From: Pedobacter sp. PLR
Lineage (GTDB): Bacteria; Bacteroidota; Bacteroidia; Sphingobacteriales; Sphingobacteriaceae
Length of the DNA: 64,000 bases
Assembly: GCF_026239675.1 (NCBI RefSeq)
Contig: NZ_JAPIVQ010000005.1
Span: forward strand, 434,001 to 498,000
Direction of reading: 5' to 3'
A model generated the notes under the pieces. The model searched no databases, was not told where the DNA came from, and saw only the letters and a list, made by a program, of their open reading frames with translations. The translations under genes and the position numbers were made by a program. Of this stretch, positions 60,507 to 64,000 are shown piece after piece; position 1 is the first letter of the stretch, and each line of letters starts with the position of its first letter.

Positions 60507-61774
60507 TGATACTAGCGGAAAAGTACCGGCAAATTAGAAAACACTCTGAACAGATTTGCGAGCCTTTAGAGACCGAAGATTATGTAGTGCAGCCCATTGT
60601 AGATGTGAGCCCTCCAAAATGGCATCTGGGACATACCACCTGGTTTTTTGAGACCTTTATCCTGCAGAGCTTCTTGCCGGGTTATGAGCTTTACAATGTC
60701 GCATATAATTATGTTTTCAATAGTTATTATGAAACGGTAGGAAGCAGAGTGATCCGAACGGACAGGGGGAATCTTAGTCGGCCGGGTGTAAAGGAAATTT
60801 ATCAGTACCGGGCGTATGTAGATGCTGCAATGCTTCGGCTGCTGGAAAATCCACTGGAGCAAAAGGCAGAAGAATTGTTGCTTCTTGGTTTTAATCATGA
60901 ACAGCAACATCAGGAACTTTTGCTGACTGATATCAAATATATTCTGGGACATAATCCATTGTTTCCTGCTTATCGCACCGAAATGGCTGAGCATGTTCAT
61001 CAGGTGGAGGCCGCTCAGAACGCTGAACATCTTCATCATGCGGAGCATCCTGAGCATATTGAGGTAGCTCAGAAAGGGGGGCATCTTCCTCATGCGGCAC
61101 AGCCTCAGAACATTGAAGTATCTTCCCGGTTCCGGGAAATGAAAACGATAACAGCAGGGCTTTATGAGATTGGTTATGCCGGAACTGACTTTTGTTTCGA
61201 CAATGAGTTGGGCAGGCATAAGGTTTATTTACCCCAATTCTCCATCAGTTCCAATCTGGTGAGCAATGCCGAATACCTTGAATTTATCAATAGCGGGGGC
61301 TATGAGAACTTTGTATGGTGGCATTCAGAAGGCTGGGACTGGGTAAATAACAACAAGATCCTTGCTCCGATGTACTGGCATTCAGTAGATGGCGTATGGC
61401 AAAATTATACGCTGGAAGGCTTTCAGCCACTAGATCTTTATGCGCCTTTAACACACATCAGTTATTATGAAGCTTATGCTTATGCGAGCTGGGCAAAAAT
61501 GCGGCTACCAACAGAATTTGAATGGGAGGTTGCTGCGGACTCTTTTAAATGGGGGCAACGCTGGGAATGGACAGAAAGCGCCTACCTCCCTTATCCGGGT
61601 TTCAGTAAAGCACCAGGGGCAATAGGCGAGTATAACGGAAAGTTTATGGTCAATCAAAAGGTACTCCGTGGTGCATCTGTCGCCACCCCTGCGGAACATA
61701 GCAGGGTTAGCTACAGGAACTTTTTTCATCCACACTTAAGGTGGCAGTTTACAGGGATAAGACTTGCGAAATAA
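60503..61774 (+). CDS. egtB: Ergothioneine biosynthesis protein EgtB-like (sulfoxide synthase)
   Basis: 423 residues. The N-terminal DinB-like domain carries the iron ligands: His44 in WHLGHTTWFFE and His132/His136 in NHEQQHQELL. The C-terminal formylglycine-generating-enzyme-like domain (about 210-423) holds NAEYLEFINSGGY, RLPTEFEWEVAA and VLRGASVATP...RVSYRNFFHP. EgtB joins hercynine (trimethyl-histidine) to a sulfur donor using oxygen and non-haem iron. Whether cysteine or gamma-glutamylcysteine is used cannot be read. Between the domains lies a His-rich insert with an 18-residue tandem duplication (171-206). No egtC or egtE gene is present in the window. Confidence 0.9.
   Translation: MMILAEKYRQIRKHSEQICEPLETEDYVVQPIVDVSPPKWHLGHTTWFFETFILQSFLPGYELYNVAYNYVFNSYYETVGSRVIRTDRGNLSRPGVKEIYQYRAYVDAAMLRLLENPLEQKAEELLLLGFNHEQQHQELLLTDIKYILGHNPLFPAYRTEMAEHVHQVEAAQNAEHLHHAEHPEHIEVAQKGGHLPHAAQPQNIEVSSRFREMKTITAGLYEIGYAGTDFCFDNELGRHKVYLPQFSISSNLVSNAEYLEFINSGGYENFVWWHSEGWDWVNNNKILAPMYWHSVDGVWQNYTLEGFQPLDLYAPLTHISYYEAYAYASWAKMRLPTEFEWEVAADSFKWGQRWEWTESAYLPYPGFSKAPGAIGEYNGKFMVNQKVLRGASVATPAEHSRVSYRNFFHPHLRWQFTGIRLAK
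61013..61120 (+). repeat. 54-bp in-frame tandem duplication inside egtB
   Basis: Two 18-codon units encode AQNAEHLHHAEHPEHIEV and AQKGGHLPHAAQPQNIEV, identical at nine of 18 residues. Together with the residues just before them, nine His fall within residues 164-197. It sits in the interdomain linker and does not touch the catalytic residues. Confidence 0.8.
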
Positions 61775-61775
61775 T

Positions 61776-62762
61776 ATGGGCTATATGGACACAATTAAAT
61801 TAGAAGAACAAGTAAGTACGATGACCCAATTCAGGAAAGATATTTTAACAGGGCTGCAGGCAAGTCCGAAGTTTATGCAGGCTAAATATTTTTATGATCA
61901 TCAGGGGGATCTGCTTTTTCAGCAGATTATGAAAATGGATGAATATTACCTGACCAATGCAGAGATGGACATCTTTTCCAATCAAAGCGGAGACATTGCA
62001 GACTTGATTGCTTCTGAAAACAGCCCCTTTGACCTGATCGAACTGGGTGCCGGTGACGCCACTAAATCTATTCATTTGTTGAAGGAGCTGAGTCAGCGGA
62101 AGCTGGAATTCAGTTATTTGCCAATCGATATTTCTGCGAATGTGATCCGTCATCTGGAAGAGGTTTTACCGAAGCAATTGCCCGGATTGGATATTAAGGG
62201 ATTGAATGGTGATTATTTCAAAATGCTGGATAAAGGTATTTCGCTTTCCAATCGTAGGAAGGTGGTGCTTTTTATGGGCGCAAATATTGGGAATATGGAT
62301 GTGGAGGAGGCCAATGCCTTTTGCAGTACACTAAACGCGTATTTGTCAAAAGGAGATATGTTGATCATCGGTTTTGACCTGAAGAAGAACCCAAAGCAAA
62401 TTCTGGCAGCCTATAATGATGCGCAAGGGATCACTGCGGCCTTTAATCTCAATTTGCTCCATCGGATCAACAGAGAACTGGGCGGCGATTTTAACCTGCA
62501 ATCTTTTGAACATTATGCCTGTTACGATCCGGATTCAGGGGCTTGCAAAAGTTACCTGATCAGTAAGAAAGAGCAGGTAGTCCATCTTGATGAGGAAACC
62601 GCCATCAGCTTTGCGGCGCATGAACCTATTTATATGGAGATTTCACAGAAATATTCGCTTCCCGAAATAGAGGCTATGGCCAGGGTTACAGGTTTTGTAG
62701 GTAAACATCTGTTTTTTGATGCAAATAAATACTTTGTAGATGCGGTTTGGATAGTGGATTGA
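61776..62762 (+). CDS. egtD: L-histidine N-alpha-methyltransferase EgtD
   Basis: 328 residues from the ATG at 61776, one base after the egtB stop; a second ATG three codons later is possible. It is a Methyltransf_33 protein: GDLLFQQIMKMDEYYLTNAEMDI near the start, the SAM-binding LIELGAGDATKSIHLL, FMGANIGNMDVEEANAF, and the C-terminal EPIYMEISQKYSLPEIEAMARVTGF. It methylates the alpha-amino group of histidine three times to give hercynine, the EgtB substrate. Last gene of the five-gene operon. Confidence 0.93.
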   Translation: MGYMDTIKLEEQVSTMTQFRKDILTGLQASPKFMQAKYFYDHQGDLLFQQIMKMDEYYLTNAEMDIFSNQSGDIADLIASENSPFDLIELGAGDATKSIHLLKELSQRKLEFSYLPIDISANVIRHLEEVLPKQLPGLDIKGLNGDYFKMLDKGISLSNRRKVVLFMGANIGNMDVEEANAFCSTLNAYLSKGDMLIIGFDLKKNPKQILAAYNDAQGITAAFNLNLLHRINRELGGDFNLQSFEHYACYDPDSGACKSYLISKKEQVVHLDEETAISFAAHEPIYMEISQKYSLPEIEAMARVTGFVGKHLFFDANKYFVDAVWIVD

Positions 62763-62830
62763 TTTTTAAACTGAATAGGACATCCTCAAACTTTATTTGT
62801 AGCGGATTGTCTTAAATTAAAACACAAATC

Positions 62831-63211
62831 ATGTTAAAGAATTCAAAATCATTTAGCTCATTTTCAGTGGACGATCTGGAAAGAGCAAGGGCATTTTATG
62901 GTGGCGTATTAGGGTTAGATTTGAAAGATGATCCAATGGGAATACTGGAACTCCATGTGAATGGATCCAGTCCGATAGTGATCTATCCAAAGCGCAATCA
63001 TGAGCCCGCAACCTTCACTGTCCTAAATTTTCCGGTTCAAAGTGTGGAGGAAGCGGTGGAGCAGTTAGGGAAAAAAGGAGTGCTTTTTGAGCATTATGAG
63101 GAGGAAGGTTTTAAGACCGATGAAAAAGGTGTATTTCGTGGAGAAGGACCGGTAATTGCCTGGTTTAAAGACCCGGCAGGGAATATTCTCTCCATTCTGG
63201 AAAACAATTAA
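62831..63211 (+). CDS. VOC family (glyoxalase/bleomycin-resistance-like) protein
   Basis: 126 residues. Two beta-alpha-beta units are present: [21 protein letters not shown] at the start and a second with [20 protein letters not shown] ending [16 protein letters not shown]. The penultimate segment DPAGNILSI is the usual metal-binding Glu region of the superfamily. No substrate can be named. It follows egtD by 68 bp and may be separate or a readthrough gene. Confidence 0.9.
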   Translation: MLKNSKSFSSFSVDDLERARAFYGGVLGLDLKDDPMGILELHVNGSSPIVIYPKRNHEPATFTVLNFPVQSVEEAVEQLGKKGVLFEHYEEEGFKTDEKGVFRGEGPVIAWFKDPAGNILSILENN

Positions 63212-63334
63212 AAGTACTGTTTTTGTGGTTGAAAAGTGGCTTTTTGCTCCTGAAAAGGTCATTAATTGTCAACATGAATTGCGTTGTTGGCACGGGCTTT
63301 GTAACTGTGGTGTTACAATAAAACACATCACATT

Positions 63335-63709
63335 ATGAAAAAAGCAATTAGAATCTTCAGTTTACTTTTAATCGCTACGACGATTATGATCGCCTGTAAG
63401 AAAGACACAGATCCAGCTTCTAAAGATTTATTTGTGGGAACTTATAAAGGTTCAGTTTCTTACTCAAAAGATGGCAATAACATCACTAGTTCTGATGGGA
63501 AGATTACAGTGAGTAAAGTAGGAGAAACTTACAATTTCTTTTTCGGTAATAACATTCCTGATATCACAGGTGTGAAATTTGAAAAATCCGGAGATAATAG
63601 TTATGTAAGTGTTGGAAGCGGGTTAACCGGAATTAAAATTGATGAAAGTACTTTAAAAATGTTCGTGACCAAGGATGGAGCGACCTGGACAGCAGATTGT
63701 ACCAGGTAA
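63335..63709 (+). CDS. Small uncharacterised lipoprotein
   Basis: 124 residues. The lipoprotein signal ends MIACKKD (Cys21), followed by an all-beta part (FVGTYKGSVSYSKDGNNITSSDG, then GETYNFFFGNNIPDITGVKFEKSGDNSYVSV), like the small calycin-like or lipocalin-like lipoproteins common in Bacteroidota. A TGTAAC-6-GTTACA dyad lies at 63300-63317, just upstream. A strong terminator follows, so it is a single-gene unit. Confidence 0.8.
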   Translation: MKKAIRIFSLLLIATTIMIACKKDTDPASKDLFVGTYKGSVSYSKDGNNITSSDGKITVSKVGETYNFFFGNNIPDITGVKFEKSGDNSYVSVGSGLTGIKIDESTLKMFVTKDGATWTADCTR

Positions 63710-63729
63710 TAAATTCTTAAATATTGAAG

Positions 63730-63769
63730 CGAGGGTGCCCAAAGTAATTTGGCGCCCTCGTTTTGTTTT
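63730..63769 (+). terminator. Rho-independent terminator
   Basis: CGAGGGTGCC pairs with GGCGCCCTCG (one G-T pair) around an 11-base loop, followed by TTTTGTTTT. Confidence 0.88.
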
Positions 63770-63866
63770 CGAACTATTTAAACAGGAATTATGACCATCA
63801 GGGACTGGGATTTTGTAAATCCAGCCCGACTATATTTTCGTATCTATATGCAGTAGCTCAGTTAAT

Positions 63867-64000
63867 ATGGAAAGTAACTCTAATTGGATTTGCGCAGATA
63901 GTTATTTGCCGCTTCCTACAGATAAGGGAGATGAGTTTTCAAGGATTGTCCTGGTGAGGATTACTGATTTTGGAAGTCCAGCTAAAATCTACCTTGGTTA
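63867..64000 (+). CDS. Start of a further gene, cut by the window edge
   Basis: ATG at 63867 opens a frame that runs to the edge (about 44 codons). The residues read MESNSNWICADSYLPLP, then DEFSRIVLVRITDFGSPAKIYLG. The W-I...LP...VLVR pattern resembles the start of small DUF551-like proteins. A different frame over 63763-63957 gives a less protein-like product and would overlap the terminator, so this one is preferred. The call rests on a short stretch. Confidence 0.4.
   Translation, partial: MESNSNWICADSYLPLPTDKGDEFSRIVLVRITDFGSPAKIYLG

Noticed and set aside
60566..61219. 217-codon minus-strand frame inside egtB
   Set aside because: Antisense to clear EgtB motifs, rich in Cys/Met/Phe without pattern, and lengthened by the tandem duplication.
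63763..63957. 64-codon frame after the last terminator
   Set aside because: It begins inside the terminator T tract and has an unlikely composition. Another frame from 63867 is open to the edge and looks more like a real protein.

Overview
The window reads as chromosomal DNA of a Bacteroidota of the Sphingobacteriaceae type, most like Pedobacter. The signs are three SusC/SusD pairs, many Cys-anchored lipoproteins, a LytS/LytTR pair, a DUF6266 protein, few Shine-Dalgarno sequences, and several start regions with the Bacteroidota -7 box TAnnTTTG. No rRNA, tRNA, CRISPR array, phage or insertion sequence was seen.

Layout. (1) 1-11986 is a polysaccharide-utilisation region: the 3' end of a probable GH2 glycosidase, a susC-susD-lipoprotein operon on the minus strand, an AraC regulator, a LytTR regulator with its LytS-like kinase, an unknown gene behind a very regular operator, and a GH29 alpha-L-fucosidase. 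(2) 12180-21638 is an extracytoplasmic redox region: a di-heme oxidoreductase, Rieske protein and porin operon; two ankyrin genes, the second with a SHOCT tail; a PhoX-like lipoprotein; and a MauG-type di-heme peroxidase with an imelysin-like N-terminal part. (3) 21785-26134 holds a FUSC membrane protein, a KOW protein, an atypical SDR, and a DUF6266-DUF2809 pair. (4) 26750-39661 holds a SusCD pair with no enzyme, a MocR regulator, an MscS channel, an EcsC-like protein, and a membrane-tethered HTH protein divergent from the next SusCD operon. (5) 39852-49915 is susC-susD plus an 804-residue secreted protein with an internal duplication, a lipoprotein and a GH110 alpha-galactosidase. (6) 50137-56073 is a heavy-metal RND efflux operon in which pump and outer-membrane channel are one polypeptide. 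(7) 56409-62762 is a tight five-gene operon: disulfide reductase, ABC ATPase, permease fused to a binding domain, EgtB and EgtD. (8) A VOC protein, a small lipoprotein and the start of one more gene close the window.

The most interesting unit is the ergothioneine operon. Synthesis genes egtB and egtD are translationally linked to an importer of the EgtUV type and to a pyridine-nucleotide disulfide reductase. The binding domain of the importer has its two halves in the reverse of the usual order, and EgtB carries a histidine-rich tandem duplication between its domains. The second strongest signal is the LytTR-linked intergenic region at 9783-9931: four copies of a 14-bp element form a palindrome with 21-bp periodicity, with a -7-like box exactly 26 bp outside each end.
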